Below are positions 1 through 7,577 of a DNA stretch of 64,000 bases, in pieces (the stretch's first letter is position 1; every line of letters begins with the position of its first letter). Where the stretch lies: assembly GCF_022179545.1 (NCBI RefSeq), contig NZ_AP025518.1, forward strand, positions 558,001 to 622,000, given 5' to 3'. Source of the DNA: Mycolicibacterium fortuitum subsp. fortuitum (lineage in GTDB: Bacteria > Actinomycetota > Actinomycetes > Mycobacteriales > Mycobacteriaceae). The translations under genes were made by a program, and so were the position numbers. The notes below the pieces were generated by a model. That model saw only the letters and a list, made by a program, of their open reading frames with translations. It ran no database searches and was not told the origin of the DNA.

Positions 1-388
1 TGATCGGGTCGTCGAAGAACACCGCGTAGTAGCCGGGCCAGTACTGCGGGTAGTCCTTGGGTTCATCGCTGACCGGGATCCCCCTGGCGATCAGGAAGCC
101 GCGATGAAAGCGGTCCACTTCCTTGCGGTTTCGGGCCCACAGCGCGATGTGGTTGATCCCGACGGCCTGGTCGGAGTGGGTGAGCTTGTCCCCGGTGTTC
201 GCCGGCTGAATGCCGATGTAACTGTGCGGGTTGAGGAATCGCGTCATGTAGTAGATCGACTGATATTCCATGTTCAGCGACGAGAAGCTGTGGTACCCGA
301 GCCAGCCGAGCATCGCGTCGTAGAACGCGACCGACTCGTCGTAGTCCAAGACCGCGAACTCGACATGGCTTACGCCTCGCCACCGCAT
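1..388 (-). CDS. VOC-family (glyoxalase/dioxygenase fold) protein, 3' end outside window
   Basis: Reading leftward from ATG at 388, an open frame runs about 129 codons to the window edge, so the C-terminus is missing. The start MRWRGVSHVEFAVLDYDESV followed by FYDAMLGWLGY is the usual first beta-alpha-beta unit of vicinal-oxygen-chelate proteins, with a His and an FY..xLG segment. A second unit begins near GINHIALWARNRKEVDRFH. An AGGGGGCAGG ribosome site lies directly before the ATG. Members of this fold include glyoxalases, extradiol dioxygenases and resistance proteins; substrate cannot be told from the part seen. The gene is on the same strand as the DUF6194 gene, about 80 bases downstream of it. 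Confidence 0.75.
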   Translation of the reverse strand, partial: MRWRGVSHVEFAVLDYDESVAFYDAMLGWLGYHSFSSLNMEYQSIYYMTRFLNPHSYIGIQPANTGDKLTHSDQAVGINHIALWARNRKEVDRFHRGFLIARGIPVSDEPKDYPQYWPGYYAVFFDDPI

Positions 389-467
389 CCTGCCCCCTAG
401 CAGTCGACTACTACGAAATGTAGTACCAAGGAACGATCTTGGGAAGAGCCAAGTTTCAGAGCGGGCC

Positions 468-926
468 CTACACGCGACGGGTGGCCCGGCGGCGTGCTGC
501 GCCGTGCGCGTTGCCGAGCAGAAGGACGGCCAACGCTTCGGTCTTCGCCGCCGGATTGATGATCGAAATCCAGCCCTGTGTGGCATGGACGGGATGGGGA
601 AGCACTCTATCGACGGCGGCGAAGTCGACAGAGACCGGTTCATGGCGGGGATCCGCGCCGAGGAGTTCGATGAAGGCGCTGCGGCCGACGTGAATGTTCA
701 GCCGCCAACGGTCGGGTTGGTCGAGGTCGGACCGATCGTCGTCGGGGTAGTTCTTCGTGATGATGGTGGCGTACGGCTGTTGTCGTTCCGGCACTTGACC
801 GTTGGGCGCGAAATAGAAGAAGTGGTCACCCCATGCGATCTCGGGGAACGGGCTGCCCGCCGTCGGTGCCAGTTCGAGAACCCCGTCGAAGCGTCGGATC
901 GTCTCCAATAGCTCGTCCATACTCAT
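468..926 (-). CDS. DUF6194 family protein
   Basis: A 152-residue protein beginning MSMDELLETIRRFDGVLEL. The segments PFPEIAWGDHFFYFAP, QPYATIITKNYPDDD and RWRLNIHVG resemble the uncharacterised DUF6194 family, whose usual length is also about 150. No catalytic motif or membrane segment is obvious. A second in-frame ATG two codons in (at 920) is an equally possible start. The gene is divergent from the tandem-MerR regulator 27 bases away, so the two probably share a control region. The protein may be the regulator's target; its function is unknown. Confidence 0.75.
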   Translation of the reverse strand: MSMDELLETIRRFDGVLELAPTAGSPFPEIAWGDHFFYFAPNGQVPERQQPYATIITKNYPDDDRSDLDQPDRWRLNIHVGRSAFIELLGADPRHEPVSVDFAAVDRVLPHPVHATQGWISIINPAAKTEALAVLLLGNAHGAARRRATRRV

Positions 927-927
927 G

Positions 928-948
928 GTTGAAGTATGGAGTTGAAGT
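928..948. promoter_or_regulatory. Direct repeat GTTGAAGT x2 between divergent genes
   Basis: The 8-mer GTTGAAGT occurs at 928-935 and again at 941-948, a 13-base period, in the short gap between the DUF6194 start (926) and the MerR start (953). It is a direct repeat, not a palindrome. That would suit a regulator carrying two DNA-binding heads in one chain. Operator role is inferred. Confidence 0.35.
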
Positions 949-952
949 GCTG

Positions 953-1678
953 ATGGAGGGTTCGTCGCAGATGCTGGGTGTGTCAGCAGTCGCCGAGGCC
1001 ACCGGGTACTCCGTCCAGCAGATCCGCGATCTGGAGCGGCTTGGTGTCATCACCTGCGCGGTCCGAGCCGACAACGGATACCGGCAGTTCTCGTCGACCC
1101 AAATTCGTGACCTGCGTGCGTATCGCGACCTGGCCCACGCAGTGGGGCCGGTGGAGGCCCGCCGGTCGATGCGGGCGATCCGAACGCTGCCACCCGAGGA
1201 GGCGGTGAAGCGGGTGAGCGCGTTGCACGCCGCGCTCAACGACGAACGGGCGCAGGCCCTGGTCGCGCGTGAAGCGCTGCAAGCCATTCAAGGCGAGGCG
1301 GAAACCGACGTCGCCTCCACGGATGCCGACGCGATGACCATCACCGAATTGTCCCGGGCGCTCGGCGTTCGTGCCTCCACCCTCCGTTTCTGGGAGAAGG
1401 AAGGGCTGGTGAGGCCGGACCGGATCACCAACCGGACCGGTTCGACCAGGCGCTATCAGCTTGAAGCCATCCGGGAGGCGCGGATCACGGCCGCACTGCG
1501 TGCTGCCGGCTACCGAATACCCGACGTTCGCAGGGCGGTTGCGGCGATCAGGGATCTCGACGATGTGAGCCACTCGCTCGAGGCGCTCGACGCACGGTTG
1601 ATATCGATCACCGACCGCACCCTGTCGCTCTTTCGTGCGGCATCGAGATTGGCTGAGATCATCCAACCCGATCGGTGA
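953..1678 (+). CDS. MerR-family regulator with two MerR HTH domains in tandem
   Basis: A 241-residue DNA-binding protein with two MerR winged-helix domains. The first, residues about 7-80, contains SAVAEATGYSVQQIRDLERLG and NGYRQFSSTQIRDL. The second, about 128-200, contains MTITELSRALGVRASTLRFW and TRRYQLEAIREARITAAL. A helical linker joins them and a short helix follows. Ordinary MerR proteins have one such domain plus a dimerisation helix and bind palindromes as dimers. No metal- or drug-binding domain is present. The frame opens further upstream (833), but that would run across the divergent gene's start, so ATG 953 is preferred; ATG 971 is an alternative. The gene is divergent from DUF6194 and likely controls it and itself through the 928-948 repeat. 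Confidence 0.8.
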   Translation: MEGSSQMLGVSAVAEATGYSVQQIRDLERLGVITCAVRADNGYRQFSSTQIRDLRAYRDLAHAVGPVEARRSMRAIRTLPPEEAVKRVSALHAALNDERAQALVAREALQAIQGEAETDVASTDADAMTITELSRALGVRASTLRFWEKEGLVRPDRITNRTGSTRRYQLEAIREARITAALRAAGYRIPDVRRAVAAIRDLDDVSHSLEALDARLISITDRTLSLFRAASRLAEIIQPDR

Positions 1679-1753
1679 TTGCTGCCAGGCGTCGATCAAT
1701 TTCTGCCAGCGGAATTAACCGCTCGGCAACGGACGCTGACGTTCTTTACTGCC

Positions 1754-2422
1754 TCAGGCTGACATCTGGCAGAGAAAGTCAGGCCCCCCGACGTAGACGA
1801 TGCCCGACGGGTACGGAGCCGATGCGGCCCGCGCGATCGTCGTCGCCAGCTCGCGATCGGACATCACTTCACCCGAGACGACGGTGAAATCGATTCCTCG
1901 CCGGTCGAATTCAGAACGCATCGCATACAGCGCGGTCTCGCCGGCACGCTTGCTCGCGGCGATGGCCGCGTAGCCCTTCGGCACGGCCTTGTTGGGGAAG
2001 AAGTGCGCCTGGTGGCTGGTGACGAACACGATCTGCCCGCCCACCGGCATCAGCGGCAGCGCCAGCTTGGCCAGGCGGCGCTGCGCGTCACGGTTCAACC
2101 GCATCGCGTAGCCAGGATCGGAACCCAGCTGAAGCCCGGTCGATGCGTTGAGCACCAGAACGTCCAAGCGGCCGAACTCGCGGCTCACCCGTTCGATCAT
2201 CGCGGCAGCGGCCGCTTCGTCGGAAATGTCGGCTCCCAGCGTGGAGGCGCGACCGCCCGCGCGGCGGATGGCGTCGACGACCGTTTCGGCGCGTTGGGCG
2301 TTCTCGCGGTAGTTGACGACGACGTGGGTGTCCGGGCCGGCGAGCTGCTGTGCGACGTCGGCGCCGATTCCCCGCGATGCGCCGGTAACGAGTGCGATCC
2401 GGGGGGCTGCTGCAGGCTGCAT
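1754..2422 (-). CDS. Short-chain dehydrogenase/reductase (SDR) family protein with atypical active site
   Basis: A 222-residue Rossmann protein. The cofactor loop TGASRGIG sits at residues 13-20, NYRE at 37-40 suggests NADP(H) preference, and LNAS near 91-94 takes the place of NNAG. Ser136 (VTS) is in the usual catalytic Ser position. The expected YxxxK is not present: Lys158 lies in IAASK, so Ile154 occupies the tyrosine position and the nearest tyrosine (Tyr151) is seven residues before the Lys. The protein is slightly shorter than classical SDRs (about 250). It stands alone, divergent from the YdeI-like gene across about 200 bases in which I see no clear operator. Substrate is unknown. Confidence 0.8.
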   Translation of the reverse strand: MQPAAAPRIALVTGASRGIGADVAQQLAGPDTHVVVNYRENAQRAETVVDAIRRAGGRASTLGADISDEAAAAAMIERVSREFGRLDVLVLNASTGLQLGSDPGYAMRLNRDAQRRLAKLALPLMPVGGQIVFVTSHQAHFFPNKAVPKGYAAIAASKRAGETALYAMRSEFDRRGIDFTVVSGEVMSDRELATTIARAASAPYPSGIVYVGGPDFLCQMSA

Positions 2423-2620
2423 GTCGGGTTCCTTCCGTCACTGCCGAGGCGGTTGGTCCGGGTTTGACCTGCGATAACACGATGATGTGCTGACGCTCAC
2501 AACCGCCCTAGGCCCCCACGGTACACCAACTCTAAGAAAAATAAGAGCGATTTAAGGTCACGGTAAGGGCAATGTCGTGTCGCAAGTGTGTTGCTGCGGA
2601 GCGCGGCTTAACCTGGCCTC

Positions 2621-2887
2621 ATGACTGGTCAACGCGTACCCGGCGGAGTGGTCCACAAGTTGCCGGCGGACCTGCGCGAAGCCCTGATCGGAAATGAGAC
2701 GGCGCTTGAAGCGTGGAAGGACATCACGCCGCTCGCGCGCAACGAGTTCATCTGCTGGGTCGAGGACGCCAAGCAGCAGGCCACGCGCGAGCGACGGATC
2801 CGTCGGACTTCCGAAGAACTGGAGGAAGGGCAGCGGCGGCCGTGCTGCTGGCCCGGGTGCAAGCACCGCGAGCGCACCGGCAAGTAG
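2621..2887 (+). CDS. YdeI/OmdA-type small protein
   Basis: An 88-residue protein. The core ALEAWKDITPLARNEFICW, then VEDAKQQATRERRIRRTSEE, matches the C-terminal part of the YdeI/OmpD-associated (OmdA) family, which has been linked to bacteriocin protection. A Cys-rich tail (PCCWPGCKHR) follows and could bind metal. No signal peptide or membrane segment. It ends 12 bases before the convergent fadE gene. Role in this organism is unknown. Confidence 0.75.
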   Translation: MTGQRVPGGVVHKLPADLREALIGNETALEAWKDITPLARNEFICWVEDAKQQATRERRIRRTSEELEEGQRRPCCWPGCKHRERTGK

Positions 2888-2899
2888 CCGCTTGACTCC

Positions 2900-4111
2900 C
2901 TATCGAATCGACAGGCCGGTAAGGGCGCGGGAGATCACCAGGCGCTGAATCTCGCTGGTGCCTTCGAAGATCGTGAAGATCTTGGCGTCGCGGTGCATCC
3001 GCTCGACCGGGTAGTCGCGGGTGTAGCCGTTACCGCCGAGGATCTGGATTGCCTCGTCGGTCACGTAGACCGCGGTCTCGCTGGCCACCAGCTTGGCCAT
3101 CGAGCCCTCGGCGCTGTCGAACGCCTTGTTGTTGCGCGCCATCCAGCCGGCACGCCACACCAGCATCCGGGCGGCGTCGATGCGGCTCTTCATGTCGGCG
3201 AGCTTGAATGCGACGGCCTGGAACTCGCCGATCTTGCGGCCGAATTGTTCACGCTGGCAGGCGTAGTCGAGCGCGTACTCGTAGGCGGCGCGTGCCACGC
3301 CGACGGCCATCGCGCCCACGGTGGGCCGGGTGCGCTCGAAGGTCTTCATCGCGGCCTGGCCGCCGGCCGACGCGCCGGACTTCACGCGTGCGATCCTGGC
3401 CTCGAACTTCTCGCGGCCGCCAAGGATCAGATCCTCGGACAGTCGGACGTTGTCGAGCACCACTTCGGCGGTGTGAGAGGCGCGGATGCCGTGCTTCTTG
3501 AACTTCTGGCCCTGCGTCAGGCCGTGGGTGTCCGGCGGGATGATGAACGTGGCCTGGCCGCGTGAGCCGAGTTCGGGGTAGACCGAGGCGACCACGATGT
3601 GGACGTTGGCGATCCCGCCGTTGGTGGCCCAGGTCTTGGTGCCGTTGAGCACCCACTCTTTGGTGGCCTCGTCGAAGCGAGCCCGGGTGCGGATGGCGCC
3701 GACGTCGGATCCGGCGTCGGGCTCGGAGGAGCAGAACGCACCGAGCTTGGGTTCGTCGGCCGTGCCGAACATCTCCGGCAGCCAGAGGCCCAGCTGCTCG
3801 GGAGTTCCGTTGCCCGCCAATGCCGCCGCGGCCAGCCCGGTACCCAGGATGGACAGTGCGATGCCCGCGTCACCCCAGAACAGTTCCTCGAACACGGTCA
3901 GCATGCCGAGGCCGCTGGGTTCGGCGGCCTGCTGGGCGAACAACTCGGGGGAGTACAGGCCGACCTTGGCGGCTTCCTGGATGACGGGCCAGGGCGTTTC
4001 CTCCCGCTCGTCCCATTCCGCGGCAGCGGGGCGCACCACCTCGGCGGCGAACTGGTGAACCCAGTCGCGGACCTCGATCACGTCGTCGCTGAGTTGCAGA
4101 GAGAACGTCAC
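2900..4111 (-). CDS. Acyl-CoA dehydrogenase (FadE type)
   Basis: A 403-residue FAD enzyme that introduces a 2,3 double bond into an acyl-CoA, the first step of a beta-oxidation-type cycle. The N-terminal helical domain is followed by [19 protein letters not shown] and [14 protein letters not shown], which form the FAD/acyl pocket. [20 protein letters not shown] comes next. The C-terminal [17 protein letters not shown] carries the catalytic Glu of the EGT motif. Length is normal for the family. It lies 26 bases downstream of a tetR gene on the same strand, so a tetR-fadE operon controlled by the palindrome at 4744-4765 is likely. Chain length or ring specificity cannot be read from the sequence. 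Confidence 0.93.
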   Translation of the reverse strand: MTFSLQLSDDVIEVRDWVHQFAAEVVRPAAAEWDEREETPWPVIQEAAKVGLYSPELFAQQAAEPSGLGMLTVFEELFWGDAGIALSILGTGLAAAALAGNGTPEQLGLWLPEMFGTADEPKLGAFCSSEPDAGSDVGAIRTRARFDEATKEWVLNGTKTWATNGGIANVHIVVASVYPELGSRGQATFIIPPDTHGLTQGQKFKKHGIRASHTAEVVLDNVRLSEDLILGGREKFEARIARVKSGASAGGQAAMKTFERTRPTVGAMAVGVARAAYEYALDYACQREQFGRKIGEFQAVAFKLADMKSRIDAARMLVWRAGWMARNNKAFDSAEGSMAKLVASETAVYVTDEAIQILGGNGYTRDYPVERMHRDAKIFTIFEGTSEIQRLVISRALTGLSIR

Positions 4112-4137
4112 GGAATACTCCTGAAATAGATTGGGGA

Positions 4138-4743
4138 TCAGTTGGTTTGAGAGCGGTGCTGCTTGATCATGCTGACGGTCTGGGCGACCCAGGCCTCGAA
4201 GAAGCGTTCATGGTCGACGTTGCCCGGCAAGCGCCCGGTCAGCGCCTGCAGGGTCGCGGCGTACGAGAGCCCGGCGATCGCCACCGCTGCGGCGGCCTCG
4301 GGGTCCGGGATCTGGGTCCGGCCCGAGCGATTGGAGGCGGCCAGCTCGTCGGCAAATCGCTGATAGGCGTTGTCGGTGATGACCTGCCAGGTCTTCTCGT
4401 CGAGTTCGCCGAGCTCATCCGGCTCGCGCAGCATGACCCGCAGCAGTTCCTCGCTCTGGGTCAGGTTGGTCCAGATCAGCTGCCCGGCGCTGCGTACCGC
4501 CTCTTCGACCGATTTCGGATTGCCGGCGTCGTACTGCTCGCGGGCGCTCACGATGGCGTCGATGCGGTGTGAGACCGCGGCCTCCAGTAGTTCGCGTTTC
4601 GAGCCGAAGTGTTTGTAGAGGGCACCTGAGCCGGGGGCCAGCCCGGCTGCCTGCTGGATGTGGGCCACCGACGTCGCGGCGTACCCCTTGGCGGCGAACA
4701 GCTTCAGGGCTGTGGCCAAGAGCCGGTCGCGTCCCGATGACAT
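4138..4743 (-). CDS. TetR-family transcriptional regulator
   Basis: About 201 residues. The N-terminal HTH runs [20 protein letters not shown] then [20 protein letters not shown], typical TetR helices 1-4. The ligand-binding half is helical with hydrophobic segments such as [20 protein letters not shown]. The frame also opens from GTG at 4764, but that codon lies inside a palindrome (4744-4765), so ATG 4743 just below the palindrome is preferred. A leaderless start at 4764 cannot be excluded. It is immediately upstream of the fadE gene on the same strand and probably represses both in response to an acyl-CoA-like ligand (inferred). Confidence 0.88.
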   Translation of the reverse strand: MSSGRDRLLATALKLFAAKGYAATSVAHIQQAAGLAPGSGALYKHFGSKRELLEAAVSHRIDAIVSAREQYDAGNPKSVEEAVRSAGQLIWTNLTQSEELLRVMLREPDELGELDEKTWQVITDNAYQRFADELAASNRSGRTQIPDPEAAAAVAIAGLSYAATLQALTGRLPGNVDHERFFEAWVAQTVSMIKQHRSQTN

Positions 4744-4765
4744 GGTGAGAGAGTACTCACTCACC
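4744..4765. promoter_or_regulatory. 22-bp palindrome, probable TetR operator
   Basis: The outer arms GGTGAG and CTCACC flank the central GAGTACTC, with a single mismatched pair between them. The palindrome abuts the proposed tetR start codon, the typical place for an autoregulatory TetR site. Confidence 0.65.
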
Positions 4766-4846
4766 TAAATGCCGGCAAACGCACCCCTCGTTGCCACCGG
4801 ATGGATAGGTTGACCTGGACTGTTTCGGTCTGACGGGGAGGAAACG

Positions 4847-5203
4847 ATGGCAGGGCTGAGTCGAAACGACAAGATCTTGTGTGGCGTCTATGCGGCGCTG
4901 GCGGTGATCGCGCTGGTTGCCACTTGGTGGAACAACATCGGCTTCTTCACCACCGAGAGCACGAGCTTCATCGACTTCTTCCGCAGCGGTTACGCCAACT
5001 ACGGATCGTCTTCGCTGACCAACGACTTGCTGCTGTTCGGGCTGGCGGGCTTCGTATTCATGGTGGTCGAGGCACGGCGGATCGGCGTCCCGAAGGTGTG
5101 GATCTATGTGGCGCTGAGTTTCCTCGTCGCGGTCAGCGTGGCGTTCCCGCTGTTTCTGATCCGGCGGCAGGTGGTGCTGGCTGAGCAGCGGGCGGGCTGT
5201 TGA
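4847..5203 (+). CDS. DUF2834-type integral membrane protein
   Basis: A 118-residue protein with three probable membrane segments: LCGVYAALAVIALVATWW near 11-28, LLLFGLAGFVFMVVEA around 61-76, and WIYVALSFLVAVSVAFPLFL around 85-104. The pattern, including the acidic loop FFTTESTSFIDFF between segments one and two, resembles DUF2834. A GGGGAGGAAACG ribosome site precedes the ATG. It is divergent from the tetR-fadE pair and shares its upstream region. Function is not known. Confidence 0.75.
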   Translation: MAGLSRNDKILCGVYAALAVIALVATWWNNIGFFTTESTSFIDFFRSGYANYGSSSLTNDLLLFGLAGFVFMVVEARRIGVPKVWIYVALSFLVAVSVAFPLFLIRRQVVLAEQRAGC

Positions 5204-5470
5204 GATGCAGTAAAGACATTGTCCGACAGAGCTGCGACCGCTGATGCAGTGTCGTCGCGACGAGCAGACCGCTGCGTGCCAAGCCAACTTCCGTCGGTGA
5301 ACACAATGGCTTCCAATTCGCCATTGCACGAGCGGGTAGGCCGCCGGGGCAGTGCACTCTGCACCGTTATCACCGAAATCTGCGACCGGATGCTGTAGTC
5401 GCGCGGGCCGAGGTTCGCCCATTGTGGAGCCCCGGATCACACCGACCAACAGCAAGGAAGTGTCGCCGCC

Positions 5471-6334
5471 ATGCCTGCAACTGCCACCGCGAAACTACGC
5501 ACGATCGCCAGTACAGCTACGGTCGACGAGATTCTGTCGATCGTTCGCGAGGATGGCGGCGTCATCGTCAAGGGACTTCTCACACCGGATCAGGTCGCAC
5601 AATTCAATGCCGAGATCGACCCGGCCCTGCGCGAGCTTGATCCCGGTTCCAAGCACGACAACGCAATCGTCGCTGAATTCCACGGCCGGAACACCAAGCG
5701 CCTCACCAACCTGGTCAGCCGAAGCGAGACGTTCCGCCGCGAAGTGATCGATCACGACCTCGTTCATGCGCTGGCCGACGCGGTGTTTCTCGCAGAATCT
5801 GGAACCTACTGGATGACGACGGCTCAGGTGATCGAGATCGGTCCGGGCAACACCGCCCAGATGCTCCACCGCGACCTGGAGAACTGGTTTCCGTTCGTCG
5901 GCATGGGGCCCGCCGGGCCAGAGGTGACTGTCAACTTCCTGATCGCCCTGACCGATTTCACCGAGGAGAACGGCGCCACGCGAGTGATCCCGGGTAGCCA
6001 CAAGTGGGATGACTTCGAGGACCGCGGCACGCCTGAGCAGACCATTCCAGCCGAGATGAGCGCTGGCGACGCGCTGTTCTTCAGCGGCAAGACTGCCCAC
6101 GGCGGCGGCGCGAACCGCACGTCCGACGAGTACCGCCGTGCGGTCAGCTTCGCACTCAACCCGGGCTTCTTGGTAGGCGAGGAGGCATACCCGTTCCTCA
6201 TCGACCGCGTACTCGCACGATCGCTTCCGCCCCGCGTGCAGAGTCTCATCGGATTCCGCTCGCAATATCCGATCGGCTCTCCGGGACTTTGGCAGGTCGA
6301 CTGCAGCGAGCTGGCGGACTACCTCGACCTCTGA
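5471..6334 (+). CDS. Phytanoyl-CoA dioxygenase (PhyH) family Fe(II)/2-oxoglutarate oxygenase
   Basis: A 287-residue oxygenase of the double-stranded beta-helix fold. The iron ligands are visible: His133 and Asp135 in LHRDLENWF, and the distal His209 in GKTAHGGGANR. An Arg shortly after (RRAVSFAL) is placed to bind 2-oxoglutarate. The segment ENGATRVIPGSHKWDD is a family hallmark. The product would hydroxylate a small substrate with decarboxylation of 2-oxoglutarate. It starts a rightward gene run with an alcohol dehydrogenase (73 bases on) and a class III aminotransferase, suggesting stepwise hydroxylation, oxidation and transamination of one compound. Substrate unknown. About 270 bases upstream of it hold no gene and no clear motif. 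Confidence 0.88.
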   Translation: MPATATAKLRTIASTATVDEILSIVREDGGVIVKGLLTPDQVAQFNAEIDPALRELDPGSKHDNAIVAEFHGRNTKRLTNLVSRSETFRREVIDHDLVHALADAVFLAESGTYWMTTAQVIEIGPGNTAQMLHRDLENWFPFVGMGPAGPEVTVNFLIALTDFTEENGATRVIPGSHKWDDFEDRGTPEQTIPAEMSAGDALFFSGKTAHGGGANRTSDEYRRAVSFALNPGFLVGEEAYPFLIDRVLARSLPPRVQSLIGFRSQYPIGSPGLWQVDCSELADYLDL

Positions 6335-6407
6335 CCGACGAGTGCGGGCCAGGCGGGCGAAACCGCACCGTGTTGCGGCCGGAACCCGACGACCATCAGG
6401 AGATGTC

Positions 6408-7520
6408 ATGACCATCGAATTCGACGCCGCCGTCTTCCGGACCGCGAATGCGCCCCTCACCATCGAAAAAGTCTCGATCCCCTCGACTCCGCCGCCCGGC
6501 GACGTGCTCGTCCGGATGCAGGCGAGCGGGTTGTGCCACAGCGACCTGCATGTGATCGCCGGTGAATGGGACGCGCCCAACCCCATGATCCTCGGCCACG
6601 AGGGCGCCGGGATCGTCGAGAGCGTCGGAGCGGGAGTCACGACGCTGGCCCCCGGCGATCACGTTGTCCTCTCCTGGACGCCCGCGTGCCGTCGGTGCCG
6701 CTACTGCGTCAGCGGCCGGCCCGTCCTGTGCGACATGGTGAGCCAGCATTCGGCCAACCATCTCTCCTTCGACGGTCGGTCGCGTGTCACGGATGCGGAC
6801 GGGGACGTGCTCAGCTTCGCCGGCCTCGGTACGTTCGGCCAGTATGTGATGGTGCCCGAATCGGGTGCGATCGCCATCCGGGACGACGCGCCCTTCGAAC
6901 CGTCGTCGCTCATCGGCTGCGCAGTCACTACGGGGGTCGGGGCAGCGATCAACACCGCAAAGGTGCGTCCGAGCGACACGGTGCTGGTCATCGGCTGTGG
7001 CGGCGTCGGGCTGAATGCGATTCAGGGTGCTCGTCTCGTCGGCGCGCAGAAGATCATCGCTGCCGATATCTCCGACGAAAAGCTCAACCACGCAAGCATT
7101 TTGGGAGCCACCGAGGTCATCAACAGCGCCCGCGAAGATCTGGCGGCGAAGGTCGTGCAGTTCACTGACGGTCGGGGCGTGGAAGTCGCGATCGAGGCCA
7201 TCGGATTGCCGCAGACAATTGAGGCCGCCTACGCGGCGTTGGCCCGCGGCGGCACTGCTGTGGTCGCCGGGCAAGTGGCGGACGGCGTGAAGGTCACGAT
7301 CGATCCGTTTGTCATGTCCGACCAGGAGCTTTCGCTCATCGGCTCGAACTATGGTTCAAGCAAGGCCGACGTCGATTTCCCCATGCTCGTCGAGCACTAC
7401 ATGAACAACCGCATCGATCTCGACTCACTCATAACTCGGGTCATCGACCTGGAAGACATCAACGAGGGGTTCGATGAGATGAAGCGTGGCGTCGGAATCC
7501 GATCGGTGATCAAGTACTGA
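6408..7520 (+). CDS. Zinc-dependent alcohol dehydrogenase (MDR superfamily)
   Basis: A 370-residue NAD(P)-dependent alcohol/aldehyde oxidoreductase. Catalytic zinc ligands are in GLCHSDLH (Cys43, His44) and GHEGAG (His64-Glu65). The structural-zinc cysteines follow the C-x2-C-x2-C-x7-C spacing in ACRRCRYC onward (Cys94, 97, 100, 108). The cofactor loop is IGCGGVGLNA. The ATG at 6408 is chosen because AGGAG lies five bases before it; the frame opens earlier at 6342 without such a site. The protein resembles class III/mycothiol-type long-chain ADHs. It probably oxidises the alcohol product of the neighbouring dioxygenase (inferred). Confidence 0.9.
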   Translation: MTIEFDAAVFRTANAPLTIEKVSIPSTPPPGDVLVRMQASGLCHSDLHVIAGEWDAPNPMILGHEGAGIVESVGAGVTTLAPGDHVVLSWTPACRRCRYCVSGRPVLCDMVSQHSANHLSFDGRSRVTDADGDVLSFAGLGTFGQYVMVPESGAIAIRDDAPFEPSSLIGCAVTTGVGAAINTAKVRPSDTVLVIGCGGVGLNAIQGARLVGAQKIIAADISDEKLNHASILGATEVINSAREDLAAKVVQFTDGRGVEVAIEAIGLPQTIEAAYAALARGGTAVVAGQVADGVKVTIDPFVMSDQELSLIGSNYGSSKADVDFPMLVEHYMNNRIDLDSLITRVIDLEDINEGFDEMKRGVGIRSVIKY

Positions 7521-7577
7521 TGAACATCTCGTCCGCTCGCCGGAAGTCTGAAGAAGAACAAGCAAGGGAGTCCTGCG

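Noticed and set aside
5495-6640. 381-codon minus frame opposite the PhyH gene
   Set aside because: Runs across two real genes on the other strand and their spacer; no recognisable motif.
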